Shown here piece after piece: positions 1 through 7,759 of a DNA stretch of 64,000 nt. Source of the stretch: Novosphingobium organovorum (GTDB lineage: Bacteria; Pseudomonadota; Alphaproteobacteria; Sphingomonadales; Sphingomonadaceae); assembly GCF_022832435.1 (NCBI RefSeq), contig NZ_JALHLF010000013.1, forward strand, positions 662-64,661, in the 5' to 3' direction. The position numbers were made by a program, and so were the translations under genes. The first letter of the stretch is position 1. Every line of letters begins with the position of its first letter. The notes under the pieces are model-generated. The model worked only from the letters and a program-made list of their open reading frames with translations. It was not told where the DNA came from and did not search any database.

Positions 1-1
1 G

Positions 2-91
2 CCGCGCCGCCAGGCCGCGCCGCAGGCCCCTCGCACCCCGCAGGTGCGCGAAGGCAGCGCGTTCGCCGCGCTCGCGGGGATGGTGCGCTGA
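2..91 (+). CDS. C-terminal end of an unidentified protein (partial)
   Basis: An open frame enters from the left edge and stops with TGA at 89-91, giving about 29 C-terminal residues that end in GSAFAALAGMVR. That is too little for a family assignment. In sphingomonads a helicase-like gene often precedes the S4/ferredoxin/CarD cluster and this could be its tail, but that is inference from context. The stop overlaps an ATG (TGATG). Confidence 0.5.
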   Translation, partial: PRRQAAPQAPRTPQVREGSAFAALAGMVR

Positions 92-150
92 TGATCCCGG
101 CAGGCCCTCGCCCGTGCAACCGGCACGGTGCGGGGGTGAGGGCCTGCTGA
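91..150 (+). other. possible 19-codon ORF bridging two genes
   Basis: An ATG at 91-93 overlaps the upstream stop (TGATG) and runs 19 codons to a TGA at 148-150. That stop again overlaps the ATG of the S4-domain gene (TGATG). The double overlap would let ribosomes pass from the upstream gene to the S4 gene by termination-reinitiation. The peptide has two Cys and resembles no family I know. It may be coincidence. Confidence 0.2.
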
Positions 151-437
151 TGCGCATCGACAAGCTCTTGTGGTTCCTGCGCCTCGCCAAGACGCGCACG
201 GTCGCCCAGGGGCTCGCGCAGGAAGGCCACATGCGGCTTAACGGGCGCCGGATCGAACGCGCCCACCAGAAGGTCGCACCGGGCGACGTGCTGACCGTGC
301 CGATAGGCGCGCACGTCAGGGTGATAGAAATTCTTGCCCTTCCCACCCGCCGCGGGCCCGCCTCCGAGGCCCAGGCGTGCTACAGAGTGCTTGACGCCAG
401 CCCGTCTCATCCCGTAGCGGCTCCGCTTCAGCACTAG
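150..437 (+). CDS. S4-domain RNA-binding protein (Hsp15-like)
   Basis: This small 95-residue basic protein has an S4 fold at about residues 1-60: it opens [16 protein letters not shown] and contains a GHMRLNGRR segment. Proteins of this type (HslR/Hsp15 family) bind structured RNA, for example stalled 50S subunits. I start it at ATG 150 because the S4 signature begins there. An in-frame GTG at 114 would add 12 unlike residues. It lies 25 bp upstream of the ferredoxin gene and is probably cotranscribed with it. Confidence 0.85.
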   Translation: MRIDKLLWFLRLAKTRTVAQGLAQEGHMRLNGRRIERAHQKVAPGDVLTVPIGAHVRVIEILALPTRRGPASEAQACYRVLDASPSHPVAAPLQH

Positions 438-462
438 AGTTCTCGAAAAGGATTTCGCCGTC

Positions 463-801
463 ATGACCTACGTCGTCACCGACGCCTGCATCGCCTGCAA
501 GTACACGGACTGCGTCGAGGTTTGCCCGGTCGATTGCTTCTACGAGGGCGAGAACATGCTCGTCATCAACCCCAGCGAGTGCATCGACTGCGGCGTGTGC
601 GAGCCCGAGTGCCCGGCCGAGGCGATCCTGCCCGACACCGAAAGCGGCCTCGAGGCGTGGATCGAACTCAACGCCAAGTATTCGGCCGAGTGGCCCAACC
701 TGACCTCGAAGAAGGACGCGCTGCCCGAGGCCGACGAGCTCAAGGACGTCGAGAACAAGCTCGAGACGCATTTCTCGCCCGAGCCCGGCGAAGGCGACTG
801 A
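463..801 (+). CDS. fdxA: 7Fe ferredoxin FdxA
   Basis: This 112-residue soluble electron carrier has cysteines at 9, 12, 17, 21, 25, 40, 43, 46 and 50. That is the spacing of Azotobacter-type seven-iron ferredoxin, with one [3Fe-4S] and one [4Fe-4S] cluster. The acidic C-terminal extension (about 60-112) is usual for the family. An AAAAGGA ribosome site precedes the start. The order S4 protein, ferredoxin, CarD is a common sphingomonad arrangement. The physiological partner cannot be read from sequence. Confidence 0.95.
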   Translation: MTYVVTDACIACKYTDCVEVCPVDCFYEGENMLVINPSECIDCGVCEPECPAEAILPDTESGLEAWIELNAKYSAEWPNLTSKKDALPEADELKDVENKLETHFSPEPGEGD

Positions 802-1130
802 TCGGCGCCTTCCTTCGGACAGGAAACGGCGAATAACCGTTTCAATTCGGGTCGGAATTGTCCAGAACGCAGAGACCAGCCCGTGACCGGCCGGATTCGT
901 GCGTCCGGCACTGGATATTTTGTCACATCCATGCTATATAATCGGCCGACTGCCCGAGGACTCACTCGTTCGGCAGAGATTTTTCATGACGAGGCAGGGT
1001 TCGAAAGCAAACGGTGGGAGAGTAATCTGACCGGACGGCGGAGGTATTCGTGCCTCCAGGTCGCAAGCCGACGGGACACTCTTTTTCCACGCGTTCACGC
1101 ATATCACCCCTGCAGGTGAAAGGACGATAC
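802..1130 (+). promoter_or_regulatory. 329-bp intergenic region with probable carD promoter
   Basis: There is no credible ORF here. A perfect TATAAT lies at 937-942, but the correctly spaced upstream hexamer (about 914-919, GATATT) is a poor -35. A TTGTCA at 920-925 is too close. A GGAGG/CCTCC hairpin lies near 1040-1057. The long leader of almost 190 nt before carD suggests regulation of a gene that itself acts on promoters. Confidence 0.4.
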
Positions 1131-1664
1131 ATGGCAACCAAGGCCGATGCCTTCGATGTTGGAGATTACGTCGTTTATCCCAAGCACGGCGTGGGCCGTG
1201 TGATCGAGCTGCAGAAGCAGGAAATTGCCGGCATGCAGCTCGAACTCTACGTTTTGCGGTTCGAAAAAGAGCGTATGACGCTGCGCGTCCCGGTCAACAA
1301 GGTTGAATCGATCGGCATGCGCAAGCTGTCCTCGGACAAGACCCTGCGCGAAGCGCTCGACACGCTCAAGGGCAAGCCCAAGGTCAAGCGCACGATGTGG
1401 TCGCGCCGCGCCCAGGAATACGAAGCCAAGATCAACTCGGGCGATCTCGTCTCGATCGCCGAAGTGACCCGCGACCTGTTCCGCGCCGACGACCAGCCCG
1501 AGCAGAGCTATTCGGAACGGCAGATCTTCGAAGCCGCCTCCTCGCGTCTCGCACGCGAACTGGCCGCGATGGAAAAGACCGACGAGCCCGCCGCGCTCAA
1601 GAAGATCCTCGCGATCCTCAACGAGCACGCGCCCAAGTACTACGAGTCGACCGAAAGCGCCTGA
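1131..1664 (+). CDS. carD: CarD-family transcriptional regulator
   Basis: This 177-residue protein carries a CarD/CdnL/TRCF RNA-polymerase-interaction domain at about residues 8-65 (DYVVYPKHGVGRV is characteristic). A helical C-terminal domain that contacts DNA near the -10 element follows. CarD/CdnL proteins stabilise open complexes at rRNA and growth promoters. The ATG at 1131 fits the conserved N-terminus, whereas the longer frame upstream lacks family similarity. A strong terminator follows directly. Confidence 0.95.
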   Translation: MATKADAFDVGDYVVYPKHGVGRVIELQKQEIAGMQLELYVLRFEKERMTLRVPVNKVESIGMRKLSSDKTLREALDTLKGKPKVKRTMWSRRAQEYEAKINSGDLVSIAEVTRDLFRADDQPEQSYSERQIFEAASSRLARELAAMEKTDEPAALKKILAILNEHAPKYYESTESA

Positions 1665-1690
1665 GCGCCTTTCGCCACCGACCCGGCGTG

Positions 1691-1728
1691 AAAAAGGGGC
1701 CGCTTCCTCGCGAAGCGGCCCCTTTTTC
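1691..1728 (+). terminator. intrinsic terminator of carD
   Basis: A GGGGCCGCTTC/GAAGCGGCCCC stem with a short loop is flanked by A5 and T5. It is nearly symmetric and could act in both directions, but the gene upstream is carD. Confidence 0.9.
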
Positions 1729-1816
1729 GTGCGCCCACTCGCCTCAGCCCGCCCAACGGATCCGCTGTCGGCTTGGGCGTTGCGCGCGGCGCCGCTTCGT
1801 GACAGCATCGCCCGTG

Positions 1817-2137
1817 ATGCCCCTGTCCCGTTTTCCCGCGCGCCGACTGGCCGCCCCGTTGCTGGCTCTCGCCGCGTCTGCCCTTCTGGGCGGCTGCGTG
1901 GGCACCGTCACCAAAGTGGCCACCGCACCGGTGCGCGTGGTCGGCAAGGGCGTGGACCTTGCCACCACCAGCCAGTCCGAAGCCGACGAGAATCGCGGCC
2001 GCAAGATGCGCAAGCGGCTCGACACGCTTGAGCGGCAGTACAAACGCGAACGAAAGGCCTGCCAGAAAGGCGATCAGGCCGCCTGCGATGCCGCGCGCGC
2101 CGACTACGCGCGGATCGAGGACCTGCGCGGCGATTGA
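1817..2137 (+). CDS. small lipoprotein, hypothetical
   Basis: This 106-residue protein has a basic N-terminus, a hydrophobic stretch and a lipobox (LLGGC, Cys near residue 27). It is therefore probably lipidated and anchored in the outer or inner membrane. The remainder is a charged helical segment with paired cysteines. It ends 42 bp before the dGTPase gene and may share its transcript. No known family was recognised. Confidence 0.75.
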   Translation: MPLSRFPARRLAAPLLALAASALLGGCVGTVTKVATAPVRVVGKGVDLATTSQSEADENRGRKMRKRLDTLERQYKRERKACQKGDQAACDAARADYARIEDLRGD

Positions 2138-2179
2138 CCCTTGCTCGACGCGGTGGAATAGCTTCGCCATGGTGATCGC

Positions 2180-3517
2180 ATGAACTGGTACGCACGGCGT
2201 GAAGCCTGGTCCGCGCAGGCCGAGGACGCGCGCGAGGATGGCGATATCGACTACGCGCGCGTGGTCCATTCCGCCTCGTTCCGCCGGCTTCAGGGCAAGA
2301 CCCAGATCCTCAACCTTGGCGACAGCGACTTCTACCGCACCCGCCTCACCCATTCGCTCGAAGTCGCGCAGATCGCAGGCGGCCTCGCACGCCAGCTCGC
2401 CAAGAGCTTTCCCGATCATCCCGCAACCGCCCACCTGCCCGACCGCAGCCTCATTCACGCCATCGGCTGCACCCACGACTTTGGCCACCCCCCGTTCGGC
2501 CACGGCGGCGAAGTGGCGCTCAACTACGCCTTGCGCGATGCGGGCGGGTTCGAGGGCAATGGCCAGACGCTGCGCCTGCTTACCCGGCTCGAACGCTTTT
2601 CCGCCAACGCGGGCGCGAACTTGTGCCGCCGCACGCTGCTCGGCGTGCTCAAGTACCCCGCCGCCTTTTCCGCCGCGGCAAATCCGGCGCTGCGCCCACG
2701 CCTGCTCGACGGACCGACCACCATCCGCGTGCTCGACCCGGCCACCTGCAAGCCGCCCAAGGCCTATCTCGACAGCGAGGCCGACGTCGTCGACTGGATT
2801 CTCGCCCCGCTCTCCCCGGCCGAACGCGACGCCTTCACCGCGCTCGACCACCGCGAGGGTAAGCACGGCAAGACCCGGCACAAGAGCTTCGACTGCTCGA
2901 TCATGGATCTGGCCGACGACATCGCCTACGGCGTCCACGATCTGGAAGACGCCATCGCGCTTGGCCTGGTGCAGAAGGATGCCTTTGCCCGTGCGCTCGC
3001 CGCGCCGAGCGCCCCCTTCCTCGACGCGATCAAGGCCAGATACCCCGGCGAGAGCGGGAACGACGTGTTCTCGGCCATGGTCGAGGGCCTGTTCGGGGAC
3101 GAGGGCCTGCGTAAACGCTACGTAAGCCGTCTCGTCGGCCACTTCATGACCGGCGCGACCTACCGCGAGGAAGCAGCCTTCGGCGAACCCCTGCTGCGCT
3201 GGCGGGTGACGCTCGAAGGTCCGCGCCGCGCCTTTCTCGACGCGCTCCAGCGCTTCATCGTCGACGAGCTGATCGCCAGCCCCGAAGTCCAGCATCTGGA
3301 ATTCAAGGGCCAGACGATGGTCGTCGCGGTGACCGAAGCGCTTGCCGCCGATCCGGCCCGCCTGCTCCCCAAGACCGCTCTGGAGCGCTACGAGGCCGCC
3401 TCGGGCGCGATCCGGGTCATCGGGGACCATGTGGCCGCGATGACCGACACCCACCTTCTCAAGACGTATGAGCGGCTGTTCAGCCCGCGCATGGGATCGG
3501 TGTTCGACCGCCTCTGA
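2180..3517 (+). CDS. dgt: deoxyguanosinetriphosphate triphosphohydrolase, ~440-aa type
   Basis: This HD-domain enzyme is predicted to hydrolyse dGTP to deoxyguanosine and triphosphate. It is 445 residues long. Metal ligands are visible: His58 (TRLTHSLEV), His99-Asp100 (CTHDFGHPP) and a later Asp near 242 in the DLADDIAYGVHDLED stretch. FEGNGQT at 124-130 is conserved in the family. The length and opening resemble the roughly 440-aa class, which includes enzymes shown to protect against phages by dNTP depletion, rather than the shorter housekeeping form usually found beside argS. Function in defence is inference. Confidence 0.9.
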   Translation: MNWYARREAWSAQAEDAREDGDIDYARVVHSASFRRLQGKTQILNLGDSDFYRTRLTHSLEVAQIAGGLARQLAKSFPDHPATAHLPDRSLIHAIGCTHDFGHPPFGHGGEVALNYALRDAGGFEGNGQTLRLLTRLERFSANAGANLCRRTLLGVLKYPAAFSAAANPALRPRLLDGPTTIRVLDPATCKPPKAYLDSEADVVDWILAPLSPAERDAFTALDHREGKHGKTRHKSFDCSIMDLADDIAYGVHDLEDAIALGLVQKDAFARALAAPSAPFLDAIKARYPGESGNDVFSAMVEGLFGDEGLRKRYVSRLVGHFMTGATYREEAAFGEPLLRWRVTLEGPRRAFLDALQRFIVDELIASPEVQHLEFKGQTMVVAVTEALAADPARLLPKTALERYEAASGAIRVIGDHVAAMTDTHLLKTYERLFSPRMGSVFDRL

Positions 3518-3584
3518 CTTGGCCTGCACCGCGACGGGCGCTAAGCGCTCCTCCCGAAAGACACGACAAAGGCATCCCCCCGCC

Positions 3585-4058
3585 ATGGCCCAGGCAACCC
3601 GCGCCACCCGCACACTCGATGAGGCAGGCATCGCCTACACGCTCGTCGCCTACGCTTTCGACGCCAGCGTCGAAAGCAAGGGCCGCGCGGCCGCCGAAGC
3701 GATCGGGGCCGAGCCCGAACAGGTGTTCAAGACGCTGATGGTCATCGCCGAGGGCAAACCCGCCTGCGTGGTCGCTCCCAGCAGCGGCGAAGTCTCGATG
3801 AAGAAGATCGCCGCCGCGCTCGGCGCCAAGTCGGCCAGCATGATGAAGCCCGCCGATGCCGAGCGGCTGACCGGCTACAAGGTCGGCGGCATCAGTCCGC
3901 TTGGCCAGATGCGCCATGTCCCGACCCTGATCGACGAGACCGCGATCCTGTTCGACGCGATCTTCCTCAACGGCGGCCAGCGCGGGCTTCAGCTGCGCGT
4001 GACCGCCGAGGACCTTGCGCGCATCCTCGATGCCCGGCTTGTCGACGTGGCGGCGTAG
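3585..4058 (+). CDS. ybaK: YbaK-type Cys-tRNA(Pro)/Cys-tRNA deacylase
   Basis: This 157-residue aminoacyl-tRNA editing domain carries the family lysine near residue 49 (EQVFKTLM) and the later KVGGISPLGQ motif. It trims misacylated Cys-tRNA(Pro) in trans to prolyl-tRNA synthetase. The ATG at 3585 begins the family-like sequence, 67 bp after dgt, and upstream in-frame codons look non-coding. It converges on the threonylcarbamoyl-AMP synthase gene, another tRNA-quality function. Confidence 0.92.
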   Translation: MAQATRATRTLDEAGIAYTLVAYAFDASVESKGRAAAEAIGAEPEQVFKTLMVIAEGKPACVVAPSSGEVSMKKIAAALGAKSASMMKPADAERLTGYKVGGISPLGQMRHVPTLIDETAILFDAIFLNGGQRGLQLRVTAEDLARILDARLVDVAA

Positions 4059-4132
4059 GCGCGTTCTGCGGCAGCGCACCGTTATCGGGGCGGGGCGATC
4101 GGTCAGTGTGGCTTCAGAACGGCCCACCCCAA

Positions 4133-4154
4133 CCCCTCCCGCAGGTGGGAGGGG
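4133..4154. terminator. GC-rich hairpin between convergent genes
   Basis: A perfect CCCCTCCC/GGGAGGGG inverted repeat with a 6-nt loop is followed by CGAAAA. It lies between the 3' ends of ybaK and the tsaC-type gene. It could terminate either one or be a dispersed repeat. It lacks a clear T-run. Confidence 0.4.
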
Positions 4155-4171
4155 CGAAAATGGCTCTGCCC

Positions 4172-5119
4172 TCACGCCGCCGCGCGGCGCAGGCGGTCGT
4201 TGATCGCGGCACCAATGCCCGCTTCGGGGACCGGGGCGATGGCGATGCGCGGGTGGCTGTCCGCCGCACCCTGATGGAGCAACGCGTAGAGCCGGCTCGC
4301 CGCCTCGTTGAGATCGCCGCCCGGCGAAAGGCTCGCGTGCCCGGCAATGATGCCGAAGCCGATATGGAATTCATCCGCTTCGGCCTCCAGCGCGCCGAGC
4401 CGCACCGGCTTGCCGGGGGCGTAGTGGCTGGCGAGCTGACCAGGGGCCTCGATCGCCTGGTCGGTCACCACCGCGGGCGCGCTGCCGAGCACCTGCGCCA
4501 GATCGTCGGTGGGAATCGGCCCCGGACGCAGGATCTGCCAGGTGCCATCGGCGCGCAGCGCGACGATCGTCGATTCCAGCCCCGCCGCGCATGGTCCCCC
4601 GTCGATCACCGCATCGATCCGGTCCCCCAGTGAGGCCACCACGTGCGCGGCCTCAGTCGGGCTCACCGCGCCGCTGCGGTTGGCCGACGGCGCGGCGAGC
4701 GGGATGCCGGTGGCCGCGATAACCGCCCGCATGACCGGGTGCGCCGGACAGCGCAGGGCCACCGTGGGCAGCCCGGCGGTGACCGCGGCGGCGATCGGCG
4801 CGCCTTCGCGCAAGGGCAGGACCAGAGTCAGCGGGCCGGGCCAGAACGCCTCGGCCAGCGCCACCGCGCGCGCGTCGAGTTGGGCGATAGCCTCGGCCCC
4901 CGCGCGGTCGGCGACATGGACGATCAGCGGGTTGAAACTCGGCCGACCTTTCGCGGCGTAGATCGCGGCGACGGATTCGTCCCGGTCGGCCCTTGCGGCA
5001 AGACCATAGACCGTCTCGGTCGGAATCGCGACAAGGCCACCTGCGCGCAGGATTTCGGCCGCATCGAAGATCGCGGCAGGATCGGCGGCAAGCAGGCGGG
5101 GACGACTGGCGGTAGGCAT
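4172..5119 (-). CDS. tsaC: L-threonylcarbamoyladenylate synthase (Sua5/TsaC)
   Basis: The enzyme makes threonylcarbamoyl-AMP from threonine, bicarbonate and ATP for t6A37 tRNA modification. It has 315 residues: a YrdC domain at about 15-205 (IPTETVYGL, then the KGRP nucleotide/threonine-binding motif near 57-60, and SANRSG) and a C-terminal Sua5 domain. The two-domain length matches Sua5 rather than the single-domain E. coli TsaC. The gene is monocistronic and divergent from the DUF815 gene. Confidence 0.95.
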   Translation of the reverse strand: MPTASRPRLLAADPAAIFDAAEILRAGGLVAIPTETVYGLAARADRDESVAAIYAAKGRPSFNPLIVHVADRAGAEAIAQLDARAVALAEAFWPGPLTLVLPLREGAPIAAAVTAGLPTVALRCPAHPVMRAVIAATGIPLAAPSANRSGAVSPTEAAHVVASLGDRIDAVIDGGPCAAGLESTIVALRADGTWQILRPGPIPTDDLAQVLGSAPAVVTDQAIEAPGQLASHYAPGKPVRLGALEAEADEFHIGFGIIAGHASLSPGGDLNEAASRLYALLHQGAADSHPRIAIAPVPEAGIGAAINDRLRRAAA

Positions 5120-5169
5120 ACCCCGGCGCTATAGCCCGGCGCAGCGAAAGCCAAGGAAAAGCGCATACA

Positions 5170-6081
5170 ATGACGTCCCCAGCCTCCGATGCCGCCCAAA
5201 CCGCCCTGCTCGCCCGGATTGCCGACGCGCTTGCGCGCACATCTGACGCGCTTGCGCGCTCATCCGACGCGCTTGCGCGCTCATCCGACGCGCTTGAACG
5301 GCTCGCCCCGCCCGCCGCGCCCGAAACCGACTGGCGGAGCTACCCCGCCTATGTCTGGACCGGCAGCACCGCGCGCGGTGTCGCCCGGCTCGATGCCCCC
5401 GCGCTCAACATGCTGCGCGGGATCGACCAGCAGAAGGAGAGCGTGGTCACCAACGTCCTGCGCCTCGCCGCAGGCCATGCCGCGCACGACATGCTGCTGT
5501 GGGGCTCGCGCGGGATGGGCAAGTCGGCCCTGCTGCGCGCCGCGATCCGCAAGGGCCAGGCCGAACACGCCAACGGCATCGCGCTGGTGCAGGTGGCGCA
5601 GGACGCGCTTTCGGGCGTGAGCGACCTGTTCGCGACGCTAGGCACGATCGACCGCCGTTTCCTCGTCTTCGTCGACGATCTGGGCTTCGAGGAAAGCGAC
5701 GGTGCGGGACCGCGCCTGCTGCGTTCGTGGCTCGAAGGCGGGGTAGAGGCGCGTCCGGCCAACGTGCGCCTCGCGGTCACCTCGAACCGGCGCGCGATCG
5801 TCGCCCGTTCGATGCGCGAGCAGGACGATCCGATCAACCCGCGCGATGTCGTCGACGATCGCCTGGCGCTGGCCGACCGCTTTGGCCTCTCGATCGGCTT
5901 CCACGCCTGCGACCAGGATTCCTACCTCGCGATCATCACCGGCTACGCGCAGGAATTCGGCCTCGCGTTCGAAGCCGACGACGCGCTCGAATGGTCGCGC
6001 CGACGCGGCGCGCGCTCGGGCCGCGTGGCCTGGCAATACGTCAACGAACTGGCGGGCCGTGCGGGCAAGGCGCTTTCGTAA
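5170..6081 (+). CDS. DUF815-family AAA+ ATPase with heptad repeat
   Basis: This 303-residue ATPase has a Walker A (WGSRGMGKSA, about 111-120) and Walker B (FLVFVDDLG, about 164-172). The remainder is typical of DUF815, a poorly characterised AAA+ family. Residues 19-45 are four near-identical heptads (DALARSS type), which predict a short coiled coil, probably for oligomerisation. The heptads are encoded by a 21-nt tandem repeat. The cellular role is unknown. Confidence 0.9.
   Translation: MTSPASDAAQTALLARIADALARTSDALARSSDALARSSDALERLAPPAAPETDWRSYPAYVWTGSTARGVARLDAPALNMLRGIDQQKESVVTNVLRLAAGHAAHDMLLWGSRGMGKSALLRAAIRKGQAEHANGIALVQVAQDALSGVSDLFATLGTIDRRFLVFVDDLGFEESDGAGPRLLRSWLEGGVEARPANVRLAVTSNRRAIVARSMREQDDPINPRDVVDDRLALADRFGLSIGFHACDQDSYLAIITGYAQEFGLAFEADDALEWSRRRGARSGRVAWQYVNELAGRAGKALS
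5224..5301 (+). repeat. 21-nt in-frame tandem repeat, 3.7 copies
   Basis: The units start at 5224, 5245, 5266 and 5287. The second and third units are identical, the first differs at two bases and the fourth is truncated. Each unit encodes one DALARSS heptad of the DUF815 protein. Such units can gain or lose copies without a frame change. Confidence 0.95.
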
Positions 6082-6084
6082 AAC

Positions 6085-6198
6085 CGAGGGCCATCCCCCT
6101 CGGGCTCCCCAAACGACAGACCCCACCTTTCTCGCGCCATGTCGGCTGAGAAAGGTGGGGTCTGTCGTTTGGGGTCAAGGGGTATTAACCCCTTGAAT
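6085..6198. repeat. modular intergenic hairpin element, copy A
   Basis: The modules in order are: a CGAGGG/CCCTCG hairpin (6085-6102); a perfect 27-bp inverted repeat with a 14-nt loop (6107-6133 with 6148-6174); and a conserved core GGGGTCAAGGGG / CCCCTTGAAT (6171-6198) that forms its own 7-bp hairpin. It lies between the convergent DUF815 and sorbosone-dehydrogenase-like genes and probably terminates both. Confidence 0.8.
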
Positions 6199-6212
6199 AA
6201 AATTCTTATCTT

Positions 6213-7697
6213 TTACTGAATAACCGTCGGCGCATCCGGCCGCAGCCCCGCCTGAAGCCTGAGCAGCGCTTCGGGCGAAGTCGGGTCGATCAGCTCCTTG
6301 AGCGGCTTCATGTGCTCGGTCACCACCGGCTTCACCTCAGGCGCGGGCTTGGCGCCGGGCGCGATCACGCGCCACACGATCCCGGCGGTATCGTCGCTGA
6401 CCAGCAGCGCGCCATCGCCGGCGATGGAAACCCAGGTCGGGCGGCCATGGGCGTTGCCATCGCTCTTGAGGAAACCGGTCAGCACCGGCACCGGCTTGAC
6501 GTTCTTCGGGTTACCGTTGGCGTCAAAGGGCACGAAGACGACGTCGTAACCCACCGCCGGACGGCGATTCCACGAGCCATGGCGTGCGATGAAAGCCCCG
6601 TTCTGGAACGCTGTGCCGAGCCGCTCGCCACCCTTCACGAAAGTCATGCCAAGCACGGCGGTATGCGCGCCCATCGCGTATTCGGGCTTGCGGGTGTAGC
6701 CGGTCATGTTGATCGGCATGTCCCAGCCCACCCGCGTATCGAACGTGTCCTTCCAGTAGACCCAGGGCCAGCCGTACTGCACGCCGACGGGGACGTTGGT
6801 GAAATAGTCCGGCACGAGATCGGGGCCGAGCATGTCGCGCTCCTGCACCGTCGCCCACAGCTCCCCGGTCGAGGGATTCCAGTCGAGCCCGTTGGGGTTG
6901 CGCATCCCGGCGGCGAACTGGCGCTGGTGGCCCGTGGTCGTGTCGATGTCCCAGATCGCGGCGCGTCCGGTCTCGGCTTCCATGCCGTCATCGGCAATGT
7001 TGGTGGCCGACCCAACCGCAACGTAAAGGTCCTTGCCGTCGGGGCTGATGAGGAGGTTGCGCATCCAGTGCTCGCCCCCGCCCCACAGGTCAACCAGCTT
7101 GCGCGGCTTGCCTTCGAGCTTGGTCGCACCGGGCGTAAAGGCGAATTCGAGCACCGCGTTGTGGTTGGCGATGTAGAGCTTGCCGTCATGATAGGCCATG
7201 CCCGAAGGCGACTGGAGATCGGCCTGGCGGAAGGTGAAGGTCTTGTCGGCCTTGCCATCGCCATTGGTGTCACGCAGCAGCACGATGGTATCAGGCGAAG
7301 CGCCGCCCGCGCCCACGCGGTTCATCGCCCAGCGCGTGATCGCGCCGGTCAGCCCGTGGGGCTTGCTTGCGGCGGGAGCGCCGGTTTCGGCCACCAGCAC
7401 GTCGCCATTGGGCAGCGTGAGCATCGTGCGCGGATGGTCGAGCCCTTGCGCAAAACGGGTCACCGTCAGGCCCTTGGCGGCCTTAGGCGCTTCCCCCTCG
7501 CCCCAGCCTTCGGTCCGCGCGAGCGACACACTGGGTATCGTCTGCGGATCGGGTTTGACCAGCTGCGGGTCCTTGCCCTCGGTCGCCTCGATCGGCAGGT
7601 CGGAGGTGTTGGAGTACTGCGTCCAGGCGAAGAAGGCCGCCACGGCCAGGACAACAACGACGAAGACCGCTAGGGCCTTGAGCAGGATCGTACGCAT
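6213..7697 (-). CDS. sorbosone dehydrogenase-family PQQ-type beta-propeller protein
   Basis: The 494-residue protein begins with a hydrophobic segment (about residues 4-25) acting as signal anchor. A soluble glucose/sorbosone dehydrogenase beta-propeller follows (FAQGLDHPRTMLTLPNGDVLV near the start, then LLISPDGKDLYVAVGS, NPNGLDWNP and SWNRRPAVGYDVVFVPF). Such proteins are predicted periplasmic PQQ-dependent sugar or aldose oxidoreductases, but substrates are rarely known. No PQQ genes are in the window. It is monocistronic, ending against repeat copy A. Confidence 0.85.
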   Translation of the reverse strand: MRTILLKALAVFVVVVLAVAAFFAWTQYSNTSDLPIEATEGKDPQLVKPDPQTIPSVSLARTEGWGEGEAPKAAKGLTVTRFAQGLDHPRTMLTLPNGDVLVAETGAPAASKPHGLTGAITRWAMNRVGAGGASPDTIVLLRDTNGDGKADKTFTFRQADLQSPSGMAYHDGKLYIANHNAVLEFAFTPGATKLEGKPRKLVDLWGGGEHWMRNLLISPDGKDLYVAVGSATNIADDGMEAETGRAAIWDIDTTTGHQRQFAAGMRNPNGLDWNPSTGELWATVQERDMLGPDLVPDYFTNVPVGVQYGWPWVYWKDTFDTRVGWDMPINMTGYTRKPEYAMGAHTAVLGMTFVKGGERLGTAFQNGAFIARHGSWNRRPAVGYDVVFVPFDANGNPKNVKPVPVLTGFLKSDGNAHGRPTWVSIAGDGALLVSDDTAGIVWRVIAPGAKPAPEVKPVVTEHMKPLKELIDPTSPEALLRLQAGLRPDAPTVIQ

Positions 7698-7759
7698 GGC
7701 TCACGAGATAGGGCCACGCCGGCTTTGCGGCAACAAGGACTTGGGCTAAACGCCCCACC

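Noticed and set aside
920-942. TTGTCA plus TATAAT as a complete promoter before carD
   Set aside because: The spacer would be only 11 bp; only the -10 is retained as a candidate.
1640-3631. 663-codon minus-strand ORF opposite dgt
   Set aside because: The dgt frame contains all HD-domain motifs; the reverse frame crosses the dgt and lipoprotein genes without recognisable motifs.
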